Positions 9,284 through 17,356 of a stretch of 64,000 bases of DNA are shown one piece after another. How positions within the stretch are numbered: the stretch's first letter is position 1; every line of letters starts with the position of its first letter. A program made the position numbers and the translations under genes. The stretch comes from Hassallia byssoidea VB512170 (GTDB taxonomy: Bacteria > Cyanobacteriota > Cyanobacteriia > Cyanobacteriales > Nostocaceae): NCBI RefSeq assembly GCF_000817785.2, contig NZ_JTCM02000015.1, forward strand, positions 29,681-93,680. The letters are read 5' to 3'. The notes below the pieces were generated by a model that saw nothing but the letters and a program-made list of their open reading frames with translations, ran no database searches and was not told the DNA's origin.

Positions 9284-9736
9284 ATGCAGGACACATTTTT
9301 TACGAGCAAACAAGCGGCTGAAATAACAGGCTGTACCCTGCGTCAGCTACAATACTGGCGAGAGAAGGGAGTTATTGTTCCTGTTATCAGTGAAACGGGA
9401 ACTGGGCGTAGTATTTATTACTCAAAAGCCAATTTGGTGGAATTGGCTGTGATGGTATATTTTTTGTCTGCTGGGTTGAGTTTTGATTTAGCTGGTGAAA
9501 CGGTCAAAACCCTGAAAGACAAGGAGCCGGAGTTGTTTAAATCTGGTCAGGGAAAGCGTTTTATGTTGTTGGGAGTAGTGGGAGAAAAAGCTGCTAAGGG
9601 AGGAACAGGGCTGATGCTTTCCCTTGTGGAGTTTGACAGAGAAAAAGCGATCGCTTCCGTAGTTGCAGGTAAACCAGTCATTCCTGTATGGTTAGATGTG
9701 ATTTATCAGTTGGTAGCAAGCAGGTTGAAAAAGTAA
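9284..9736 (+). CDS. MerR-type helix-turn-helix regulator
   Basis: This 150-residue protein has an N-terminal MerR-like winged helix: FTSKQAAEITGCTLRQLQYW (about residues 6-25), then REKGVIVPV and GRSIYYSKANL. The C-terminal part (LSFDLAGETVKTLK onward) has no cysteine pattern for metal binding and no recognisable sensor domain. It precedes a HerA-NurA-methyltransferase operon by 162 bases in the same direction and is likely its transcriptional control gene. Proteins of this build are seen with accessory and defence genes. DNA-binding function is well supported; its role as regulator of the operon is inference. Confidence 0.8.
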   Translation: MQDTFFTSKQAAEITGCTLRQLQYWREKGVIVPVISETGTGRSIYYSKANLVELAVMVYFLSAGLSFDLAGETVKTLKDKEPELFKSGQGKRFMLLGVVGEKAAKGGTGLMLSLVEFDREKAIASVVAGKPVIPVWLDVIYQLVASRLKK

Positions 9737-9898
9737 AAATAATTGCATATTTCAATGGTTAGCTGTTAATTTTAATTAATCTGAATGAAATCTAGAAATA
9801 GTTTAATGGGAAGACTAAGAAAGTGGAAAGCTTACGTTTAACTTGTAAACTCCCGGATGAATTGTTTAGTTCTGTAATAAAAGAGGAATTGTAACTGC

Positions 9899-12016
9899 AT
9901 GACTTCAGAATTAGAAAAGGCATTTCAAGAAGACCAAGATAAATCTGCTGAAAAAACAGCGAAAGAAATCTTTACAACAATAATTCAGACGAAACAATAT
10001 GTGGGAGAAATTTACTCCATTAGCTACGAAACTGCCTTAGTTCAAATACACGATCACTACCGCCAGCAAGTAGGGGGAATTCCTAGTCTAAGCTTTCTCA
10101 TTGCTACTCGTGTCAATCCAGAAGAATCTATTGACTATAAAACGGAAGACGCATCTGTTCTGCTTTTACGTGTTATGGATGCAGCTCCACTTCCGAACGC
10201 TCCAGAAGCTGAACGGATTAGAGTGGAGGCTGCTCAAAGAGCGAGTGCAGAAGAGTATGCACACTGGGATAATATGATGGATGGACAAACTAATAATCTC
10301 TTGTCTTTTGCTGGTGTTAAGTGCAAAGTCATTGGTACTTTCTTTTTAGATCAAGCATCTGAGATGGGAGCAGATGATTCTTTAGTCTTGCGTTTTGGTA
10401 GTGACATTTCTAATTACTATCCAAATAGAGGTTTGAAAGTTTACAAACCTAATAGCAAAGCTTTATCGCTTATAGTCAATTATCGAGAGCCAGACCGTAA
10501 AAAACAACAAACTAATCAATCCGTTATTGTGGGTAAAATACGTTACGCATCAACTAATCGTTCATTTCAGGGTGTGTCAGATGTAGAAGTTGAGCTTATC
10601 CCAGAAGATTTACTTGGGCAAAAAACAGCTTTGTTTGGTATGACTAGAACTGGGAAATCGAATACTACAAAAATTATTATTCAGTCTGTTTTTAATTTGA
10701 GATTTTCAAATGAGCATCCACTTCGTATAGGTCAGATAGTTTTTGACCCAAATGGTGAATACGCGAATGAAAATGAACAAGATGCAAACCAACAGAAAAA
10801 TCCTTCAGCAATAAAGAACGTATGGAAGTCTCATTTTTTTGGCAAAGAAGAAGATGTTGTAACATATGGAATTTTGCCGCATAAAAACGACCCAAAACGT
10901 AAGTTGATGCTTTTGAATTTTTTTGTTGAACAAAATCTTAAAATCGGCAAGGAAATTATTGATGCTACCTTAGTTTCTGATGGTTCAAAATACATTCAAA
11001 ATTTTCGACAGGTAGTTTTTGAGCAACCTGATGAAAATGACTACAGGGCTATGACAAGATATAAACGTCGTGTACTAGTTTACCGGGCTTTGCTCAAAAA
11101 AGCAGGTTTTGAAGCGCCTAAAAATATTCAACCGGAAACTAAAAAGTTATTTAATCAAGAACTGATATCAGCTTTAGAAGAAAGTGCAGTAATAGTAGGT
11201 GATACTGGTGAGAGACACATTTTAAATGCTAATTATGAGTCAGCTGCGAAAATTCTTCAGAAAGAAAAACCTACATGGTCAGAGTTGGCAACAGCATTTG
11301 AGTATCTTTACAATTTCATGACTGATAAAGGTGGTAGTTATCAGGAGTTTGAGAACTGGTATATAACAGAACGCCCAAAAGCCTCTGGAGATCCTTGGGC
11401 AGATGAAGATTTAAAAAAACTGCTCGAAATGTTTGTTCGTCCTAACGGTTCTAGACAAATTGGCAAAGTCCGTAATCAACACACCAGTACTACAACCACT
11501 GATTATGTAGTGGAAATATATCAACATTTGAAAGATGGAAAATTAGTAATTATTGACCAATCCAGTGGCGAACCAGATATTAATAAATCATCTGCTGATA
11601 GATTAATGTGGCATATTTTTCGTGAAAACCAAAGCCTCTTTCGCCAAGCAGACAAAAATATACCCGAAATAATTATTTACTTAGAAGAAGCTCATAACCT
11701 TTTGCCAGCAGGAACAGATATGGATTTGAAAGATGTGTGGGTACGCACAGCAAAAGAGGGAGCAAAATATCACATTGGCATGGTATACGCTACTCAAGAA
11801 GTGAGTAGTATCCAAAAGAATATTCTCAAGAATACAGCAAACTGGTTTATTGGACATCTCAATAATACAGACGAGACTAGAGAACTCCGTAAATACTACG
11901 ACTTTGAAGATTTTGAGTCATCAATACGTCGCGCTCAAGACAAAGGATTTCTTCGAGTTAAAACACTAAGCAATCTTTTTGTTATTCCAGTACAAATTAA
12001 AAAGTTTGAGGTATAG
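9899..12016 (+). CDS. herA: HerA-family ATPase/DNA translocase
   Basis: This 705-residue protein belongs to the FtsK-HerA superfamily (DUF87). An N-terminal HAS-barrel-like region (about residues 33-170) begins [18 protein letters not shown]. The Walker A motif is GMTRTGKSN (247-255), and the Walker B strand [13 protein letters not shown] has its acidic pair around residues 596-597. The C-terminal part [19 protein letters not shown] is the usual sensor/arginine-finger region. HerA forms hexameric rings that move along double-stranded DNA and drive a partner nuclease. The next gene, three bases downstream, encodes that partner fold (NurA). A ribosome binding site AGAGGAATTG precedes the ATG. 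Confidence 0.92.
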   Translation: MTSELEKAFQEDQDKSAEKTAKEIFTTIIQTKQYVGEIYSISYETALVQIHDHYRQQVGGIPSLSFLIATRVNPEESIDYKTEDASVLLLRVMDAAPLPNAPEAERIRVEAAQRASAEEYAHWDNMMDGQTNNLLSFAGVKCKVIGTFFLDQASEMGADDSLVLRFGSDISNYYPNRGLKVYKPNSKALSLIVNYREPDRKKQQTNQSVIVGKIRYASTNRSFQGVSDVEVELIPEDLLGQKTALFGMTRTGKSNTTKIIIQSVFNLRFSNEHPLRIGQIVFDPNGEYANENEQDANQQKNPSAIKNVWKSHFFGKEEDVVTYGILPHKNDPKRKLMLLNFFVEQNLKIGKEIIDATLVSDGSKYIQNFRQVVFEQPDENDYRAMTRYKRRVLVYRALLKKAGFEAPKNIQPETKKLFNQELISALEESAVIVGDTGERHILNANYESAAKILQKEKPTWSELATAFEYLYNFMTDKGGSYQEFENWYITERPKASGDPWADEDLKKLLEMFVRPNGSRQIGKVRNQHTSTTTTDYVVEIYQHLKDGKLVIIDQSSGEPDINKSSADRLMWHIFRENQSLFRQADKNIPEIIIYLEEAHNLLPAGTDMDLKDVWVRTAKEGAKYHIGMVYATQEVSSIQKNILKNTANWFIGHLNNTDETRELRKYYDFEDFESSIRRAQDKGFLRVKTLSNLFVIPVQIKKFEV

Positions 12017-12019
12017 ACA

Positions 12020-13393
12020 GTGCCATACGAAGGAGAATTCGCACAATATAAACCTTTACGTCGTCTTGTAGAAAGTGAACGTGTTCAAAAGTTACTCGGT
12101 AGCTACAAAGTTAGAACTCCATCTGATAATACCAACTCTCTACAAATACTCCAACCAATACAAATTCAAGCAGGTGATTGGATACCAGAGCGATTAATAG
12201 CAATAGATGGTAGCCATGCTGAGGTTAATATCAAAAATGGCTTTCCTGGAGCAGAAGCATCTTATGTTACGGTAGCTTGCGTAATTTTGGATGTTGCCAA
12301 GATGCAAAAGCTTGATCAACAGCGCCCTGTTAATCCCAAAGAATTTAAAACGATAGAAAAAGCTGAGTCTATTGATTGCGCTTTGCCAGGTTGTAATGTG
12401 ATTAGTGAAGGCGAAAAATCAGCTAAAGACTCACTAAGAAAATCAATCTTTGAGGTTTTAAGCGCAGTAAGAATGTGTGAAGATGGGGAATCTTTACTAG
12501 ATACTTATGAAGCCCTTTTAAAATATAAACCCACAACAGACCAAACAGGGCAAACTCAAAAGTGTCCTTACGAAGATTGTCCACAAAAAAATGATTATTT
12601 GCGAGGGGACGGTCAATATACTTGCTCATGTGAACTAGCACGTTCTTTATATTCTACTGATGCTTTACGTATACATGAAAGGATGAATCCGGCAGGGACT
12701 AATGGTGCTATATTTGGTGAGATAATGCAAGTCTGGGAACGATTGTGGATGGTACATATTTTAAGAACATTAGAGTCTAAAAAATGGCTTTCTAGTTTAC
12801 GTAGGTTAGCAATTATCTTAGATGGACAATTAGCTGTTTTTGGACAACCAGCATGGATTAGTCAAGCTATATATCAAGAATTATGTCGGATTAATACTGT
12901 AGCCAAGCGATTTACAGAGGGAAAAGATATTCTTATCCTTGGAGTAGAAAAAACAGGAACCTTTGTAGAACATTTTGAAAATTTGGACAGAAAAGAAAAT
13001 GGTGGCTTTGGGAACTTTCCCTGTCAATCAGTTGGCTTATTAACAGACTCATACATCAAACAAAATATTATTTTTTCTGATAGCACAAGACCTTATGGTG
13101 ATGCTACTTACTTTGGACGCAAGTTTTTTTATAAAACTAAATGTGGAGCGCGTCTTGTAGTGACTTTACCTTTTCTTGCTCCTCAACATAGAGATTTGAC
13201 TCAAGCTGAACAATCTCATTATCCACGTCTTGCAGATGCAGTAGGACTTTTAGATAAGTTGGTTTCTTCTCGTTTCCCTAATGCACTGGTTCCTTTAGTT
13301 TCAGCAAATGCAGAAGCTGCTATTCCTCTCCGTCTTGGTAATAAAGTTTTAGAAAAACTTGCAAAAGAACTTATGGCGGACAATGGAAGATGA
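12020..13393 (+). CDS. nurA: NurA-domain nuclease with a cysteine insertion
   Basis: This 457-residue protein starts with GTG, three bases after the HerA stop. NurA nucleases have a conserved metal-binding Asp in an IDGS motif near the N-terminus; here it is AIDGSHAEV with Asp63. The second conserved acidic strand is IILDGQLAVFG with Asp268, and the C-terminal strand GARLVVTLPFLAP fits the family. Between the two lies a long insertion (about residues 110-250) with Cys182, Cys187, Cys202 and Cys204 (CPYEDC, then YTCSC), a likely zinc site. With HerA it should form a translocating nuclease that degrades or resects double-stranded DNA. Length is greater than most archaeal NurA proteins. The assignment is by motif and neighbour, not by overall similarity. 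Confidence 0.8.
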   Translation: MPYEGEFAQYKPLRRLVESERVQKLLGSYKVRTPSDNTNSLQILQPIQIQAGDWIPERLIAIDGSHAEVNIKNGFPGAEASYVTVACVILDVAKMQKLDQQRPVNPKEFKTIEKAESIDCALPGCNVISEGEKSAKDSLRKSIFEVLSAVRMCEDGESLLDTYEALLKYKPTTDQTGQTQKCPYEDCPQKNDYLRGDGQYTCSCELARSLYSTDALRIHERMNPAGTNGAIFGEIMQVWERLWMVHILRTLESKKWLSSLRRLAIILDGQLAVFGQPAWISQAIYQELCRINTVAKRFTEGKDILILGVEKTGTFVEHFENLDRKENGGFGNFPCQSVGLLTDSYIKQNIIFSDSTRPYGDATYFGRKFFYKTKCGARLVVTLPFLAPQHRDLTQAEQSHYPRLADAVGLLDKLVSSRFPNALVPLVSANAEAAIPLRLGNKVLEKLAKELMADNGR

Positions 13394-14511
13394 TTAATGA
13401 AGCCACCAATAAACTAAGCTTAAGTACAGCCATAGGTAGATGGTCGGGCTTAGGCCCATACTACGCTATGTTTCCTAAAGAGTTTGCATTTCATGTTGTT
13501 GAAAACTATTCAAAGCCTGGAGATGCAATTATAGATCCATTCGCAGGCCGTGCATCAAGTGTTTATGCAGCAGCAGCAATGGAACGCTCAGGTATTGGTA
13601 TTGAAATCAATCCTGTTGGTTGGCTTTATGGTTTTGTAAAACTGAAACCAGCATTAAAAGTTAATGTCATTAAAAGAATTAAAAATATTGGTAGTTTAGC
13701 TAGTTCTATTGAAAGGCAACGATTAGAAGCTCTGCCGGAGTTTTTTCATTTTTGTTATTCGCCAAATGTACTGGGTTATTTATTGGCTGCTCGTGATGAA
13801 CTTTGTTGGAAGAGTAGTAGAGTTGACGCAACGCTCATGTCTATAATATTAGTTCACCTACATGGAAGGAGAGAGCAATCACTATCAAATCAGATGCGCC
13901 AAGGCAAATCTATGAGTCCAGATTATTCAATCAATTGGTGGAAAAAAAAACAGCTAACACCTCCAGAACTAGACCCAGTTGAGTATTTACTAAAACGTGT
14001 TGAATGGCGTTATGCTAAGGGAATTCCTAACTTAATAAATGGCAAAGTTATACTGGGAGATAGCACTTCTCTAATTGATAAACTAAAAAATAAAGTTTCT
14101 TGCAGTATACAAAAACCTTTTAATCTTCTATTTACATCTCCTCCATATTACAAGCTAACCAATTACCACTATGACCAATGGCTACGTTTGTGGATGCTTG
14201 GTAGCCCAGATACACCTATTTGGATTAGTGATAAATGGCAAAATCGATTTGAATCCAAAACTGCATATCGTGAACTATTGGAACAAGTATTCAGCCAATG
14301 TGCTGAAATTATGGATAGCAAAGCAACGGTATATGTCAGAACTGATGCGAGGGATTTTACCAAACAAACTACATTGGAAGTATTGCGTGAAGTATTCCCT
14401 GAAAAATCTATTCAAATAGTGTCTCAACCATATAAAAAGAATACACAAACAGCCTTATTTGGTGATAAATCAAAAAAACCTGGTGAAATTGATATTATTA
14501 TGCAGTCTTGA
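13390..14511 (+). CDS. DNA methyltransferase (SPPY type)
   Basis: This 373-residue protein overlaps the nuclease gene by 4 bases (ATGA), so the two are translationally coupled. The SAM-binding motif I is DPFAGRAS (residues 49-56), followed by GIGIEINP. The catalytic motif IV is TSPPYY (249-254), and SPPY is usual for N4-cytosine enzymes, though some adenine enzymes share it. Motif I precedes motif IV by about 190 residues, so the order differs from the common beta class and leaves room for a target-recognition domain between them. Together with HerA and NurA it suggests self/non-self discrimination by methylation. Target sequence and methylated base cannot be read. Confidence 0.87.
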   Translation: MINEATNKLSLSTAIGRWSGLGPYYAMFPKEFAFHVVENYSKPGDAIIDPFAGRASSVYAAAAMERSGIGIEINPVGWLYGFVKLKPALKVNVIKRIKNIGSLASSIERQRLEALPEFFHFCYSPNVLGYLLAARDELCWKSSRVDATLMSIILVHLHGRREQSLSNQMRQGKSMSPDYSINWWKKKQLTPPELDPVEYLLKRVEWRYAKGIPNLINGKVILGDSTSLIDKLKNKVSCSIQKPFNLLFTSPPYYKLTNYHYDQWLRLWMLGSPDTPIWISDKWQNRFESKTAYRELLEQVFSQCAEIMDSKATVYVRTDARDFTKQTTLEVLREVFPEKSIQIVSQPYKKNTQTALFGDKSKKPGEIDIIMQS

Positions 14512-14516
14512 GATAT

Positions 14517-14674
14517 TTAGTAAGGTTTTTGCAAGTAAGGCATATTTTTAAACGGCATAAAACACCGCTGACACCAACCATCCACCCACAACGCCGGAAC
14601 CTTGAACCTAGCACTACAATTTGGACATTCCGAAAGTAGCCGTAACTGACGCCGCTTACACCCCTGGATATCCT
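14517..14674 (-). pseudogene. C-terminal zinc-ribbon remnant
   Basis: Reading the minus strand without an initiating start, an open segment of about 50 codons encodes SECPNCSARFKVPALWVDGW followed by CQRCFMPF and ends at 14517. The two pairs CPNC and CQRC form a zinc ribbon. Only the C-terminus is present, and the frame upstream is shifted. A second, shorter remnant with the same VPALWVDGWCQRC stretch occurs at 47181-47273. The parent family was not identified. The rest of the gap to 14942 holds only a HIP1 site and no gene. Confidence 0.5.
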
Positions 14675-14942
14675 TAAACTGCTATTCAATTTTGTGACAA
14701 GGCGACTCGGCATAATAAGCTGCACATAACCGAATTGGCTCCATTTTCATTCCCACCCCAGCAGGTGCTTGATTTGCTCTAACCTATCAGCATCAACCCC
14801 CAGGAAGTTTATCAAACGCCAGATTTTGAGCGCAAGTTGGTACGAAAGGCAAAAACAAAAGCGATCGCCTTAATTCAAAAAGTCAAGGCAAGCTTTTGAT
14901 CGGGTAGAAATAATGAAATAGCCTTGGGGGAGAACCTACCGA

Positions 14943-16013
14943 TCAGCCTGCTTCTAGTAACGATCGCTTTTTTTGCTGCGATTCCAAACTAAGAATACAA
15001 ACAATCAACCACACTAAACCTGCCGCATAGCCAGCTGTCACATCAGTCAGCCAATGTACTCCAAGATAAAGCCGACTGAAACCGATCGCAGCAATTAAGA
15101 CAACTGTCAAAGCATAAATCCGCAAGCGCCATTGAGGAAACTCAAGAGCCAGAATATAGCCGGTAAAACCGTAAATCACTATTGAAACCATTGCATGACC
15201 GCTGGGGAAACTGTGTTGACCCACATTAATAATATGCTTCCACAGTGCTGGACGCGCTCTACCAAATAATATTTTCATCAAACAATTTAGCAAGATTGCA
15301 CCGACTCCAGCTATACCCAAGATAGTTGCTTGCCAGCGACGATTATGATATAAGGGACTAATTGCTAGCCCGAAAGAAGATATCAGCATAAAGAGCGGAT
15401 CGCCCAGAAAAGTGATACTAAGCAACAGGCGATCGAGCAGTGGTGTATGCAGCTTCTGGATCGAGAGCAAAATGGCTTCGTCAAGATTATATGCGTACAA
15501 CAGTCCGGTGCCGCATACAAGGGCGCAAACAGCCCCCAATACCGGAATAAATTGACTGCCTGTTTGGTCTAATTGTCGTTGCATGGATATTTGATATCTG
15601 GCAAAATCAAATATGTTTCGGTTATTACCCTTTTGGAAAGCAGTATTTTCTTTAGTATCAAAAAAATGCAAATTACTGTCTTTAATGACTGCGGCAACTG
15701 ATTGGCTTTGTGTGGCAGCAAGTGATTTACTGCATTTTTTCCGATAATCTAAGACAATTTCTTGAATGAGCAGCGCGATCGCCTTTAAACTCTTATCTGG
15801 ATGGAAAATAACAAGAACGTTTCCTGTGTAACTATTAGCACGAGCTTGCAAGATTATTTCCTGCTCTAATAATCTCGATTCAAGATATCTTTTGAAAGCT
15901 TCCGAATAATGAAGCCCATTTACCTTATATCTAGCTCTTCCTTTAACAGCAGTATGTATTGCTTGAACCAAATGATTTTGATTAAGAAGTTTATGCAAAT
16001 GAGGAGTACCCAT
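14943..16013 (-). CDS. PAP2-family phosphatase with N-terminal HMA_2-like domain
   Basis: This is a 356-residue fusion. Residues about 25-95 (GRARYKVNGLHYSEAFKRYL, then GNVLVIFHPDKS) resemble the HMA_2-like domain found in the neighbouring genes, without a CxxC metal site. A membrane helix follows, then a PAP2 acid-phosphatase domain (about residues 190-345) with the three family motifs KILFGRARP, HSFPSGHAM and SRLYLGVHWLTD and several helices. PAP2 enzymes dephosphorylate lipid phosphates such as phosphatidic acid or undecaprenyl diphosphate at the membrane. The substrate here is unknown. It is the downstream end of a minus-strand series of HMA_2-like genes, 100 bases after the next one. Confidence 0.87.
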   Translation of the reverse strand: MGTPHLHKLLNQNHLVQAIHTAVKGRARYKVNGLHYSEAFKRYLESRLLEQEIILQARANSYTGNVLVIFHPDKSLKAIALLIQEIVLDYRKKCSKSLAATQSQSVAAVIKDSNLHFFDTKENTAFQKGNNRNIFDFARYQISMQRQLDQTGSQFIPVLGAVCALVCGTGLLYAYNLDEAILLSIQKLHTPLLDRLLLSITFLGDPLFMLISSFGLAISPLYHNRRWQATILGIAGVGAILLNCLMKILFGRARPALWKHIINVGQHSFPSGHAMVSIVIYGFTGYILALEFPQWRLRIYALTVVLIAAIGFSRLYLGVHWLTDVTAGYAAGLVWLIVCILSLESQQKKRSLLEAG

Positions 16014-16113
16014 TTTTTTACTTAATTGATGTCAAACCGTATCTGAATTTAACAGGTGATACCTTAATGTCAACGATCGCTGTGTTGGCAGCTACACAAC
16101 GTCAGCTTCGCGC

Positions 16114-16737
16114 TCAAGGTTGCAGTTTCAAACGCTGTGAGTCCACCTTGACATTGCTGTGCAATTGCCTTCGCTTGTTGGGCAAGATAAATATGGTGGC
16201 AGATTTTAGCCTCTTGATTATGGTTCTTGAGGTAGAAAGTATCCGTTCCCAAACGTCTGTCCTAAACCTTTGATGTACAATGGCATTACGCGCTTGGTTG
16301 ATGTTGCGTGTACTGTCAATTAAGTTAATTACAGCATCAAAGATGGTTAAGATAATTGATTTTGCCGTTACCTGTTTTGGCACAACCACATCTTGGGCAG
16401 TTTGAATCAGACTGATCAGATGCTCGCGCATTTGATTATCTGAAATTACGCCTACTTGATAATTGATGACAATCGATGCAGCTACCGGGTTAGCACGGAC
16501 ATTTGTAACCCTTGGGTCAGATTCGATCGCTAATTTGAGTTTATTAGCATACTCAGAATCTATGGCTAACAGAGGAATACGAAAACGTATGCGCCCAGGA
16601 ATTGCATGGACAATGCTATAGAAAATCTTTTGGGGTGGCACTGTTTTATTAGCTACGCTTTTAGTTGTTCTTTCCGGTGCTAAAGGCAGGTTAACAATAG
16701 CACTTTTGTCAGAATTAGACCGTTTTCTAGAAGTCAT
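16114..16737 (-). CDS. HMA_2-like domain protein (207 aa)
   Basis: This small protein has one HMA_2-like ferredoxin fold. The signature is HAIPGRIRFRIP at about residue 45, then the helix YANKLKLAIESD and the strand VRANPVAASIVINY. There is no MxCxxC metal motif, so heavy-metal binding of the usual kind is not expected. The C-terminal 90 residues are basic and of unknown fold. The same domain recurs in five further genes between 14.9 and 25.6 kb, all on the minus strand. The function is unknown; the repeated occurrence beside a P-type ATPase suggests a membrane or ion-handling complex. Confidence 0.75.
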   Translation of the reverse strand: MTSRKRSNSDKSAIVNLPLAPERTTKSVANKTVPPQKIFYSIVHAIPGRIRFRIPLLAIDSEYANKLKLAIESDPRVTNVRANPVAASIVINYQVGVISDNQMREHLISLIQTAQDVVVPKQVTAKSIILTIFDAVINLIDSTRNINQARNAIVHQRFRTDVWERILSTSRTIIKRLKSATIFILPNKRRQLHSNVKVDSQRLKLQP

Positions 16738-17356
16738 ACTGTCATATTTTTATTTAAAAAAACATAACCGAGGGTTATAAAGTTTTTGATTGATGTTCTA
16801 AGACGTTTTATTGAACTGCATTCAGTTCACTTTATTCATAGCTATTCTTCTGTGTGAAAACATCTATCCCCGTAGTGAATCTAGTCGCTGCTATTAGGTT
16901 AATTAAGTTTCTTTAACACTGCCCTCAGAGGATGCGAGTGAAAGTATTAGATTTGACAAAGAGACCTAACCCCCCTAGCCCCCCTTCCCTAAGAGGGAAG
17001 GGGGGTTTCAAAGCCTCTCCCCCCGTGGGGGAGCCACTCGCGTGCGGGGGTTCCCCCCCGTTGAGCGATGTGGCGTGAGAGGTTTGGAGAGGGATCTTTT
17101 TGTAAACTTTGCGACTTTCCAAACATCCTCTCAGCATAGCTGCCTTTCTGATAAATGCTCGTATCTCCCCCTCTTAGATAATTATCATTTTTATTTACAG
17201 ATAGTTCAGTACATAAACGGATTGACATGTAAGGCTTTTAACTTTTCACGGTTGGGTTACTATACTCTCAAGTAGTAAGATCGAGAGTATGTATGAATTT
17301 CCTGGATAAGAGTATTGTCCTGATTTCATGCAAGCGTTGCTTATTTATTTTATTTA
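16738..17356. other. Gene-free region with palindromes between divergent genes
   Basis: This 619-base gap holds several inverted repeats. TGAACTG...CAGTTCA (16812-16829) lies 75 bases upstream of the HMA_2-like gene and may be an operator. A GC-rich hairpin has arms CCCCCCTTCCCT (16979-16990) and AGGGAAGGGGGG (16994-17005). It sits within a dispersed cyanobacterial repeat (about 16963-17110) that also contains CTCTCC and GGAGAG outer arms. The arms ATACTCTC and GAGAGTAT (17262-17290) lie 67 bases upstream of the WD40 gene. Confidence 0.5.
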
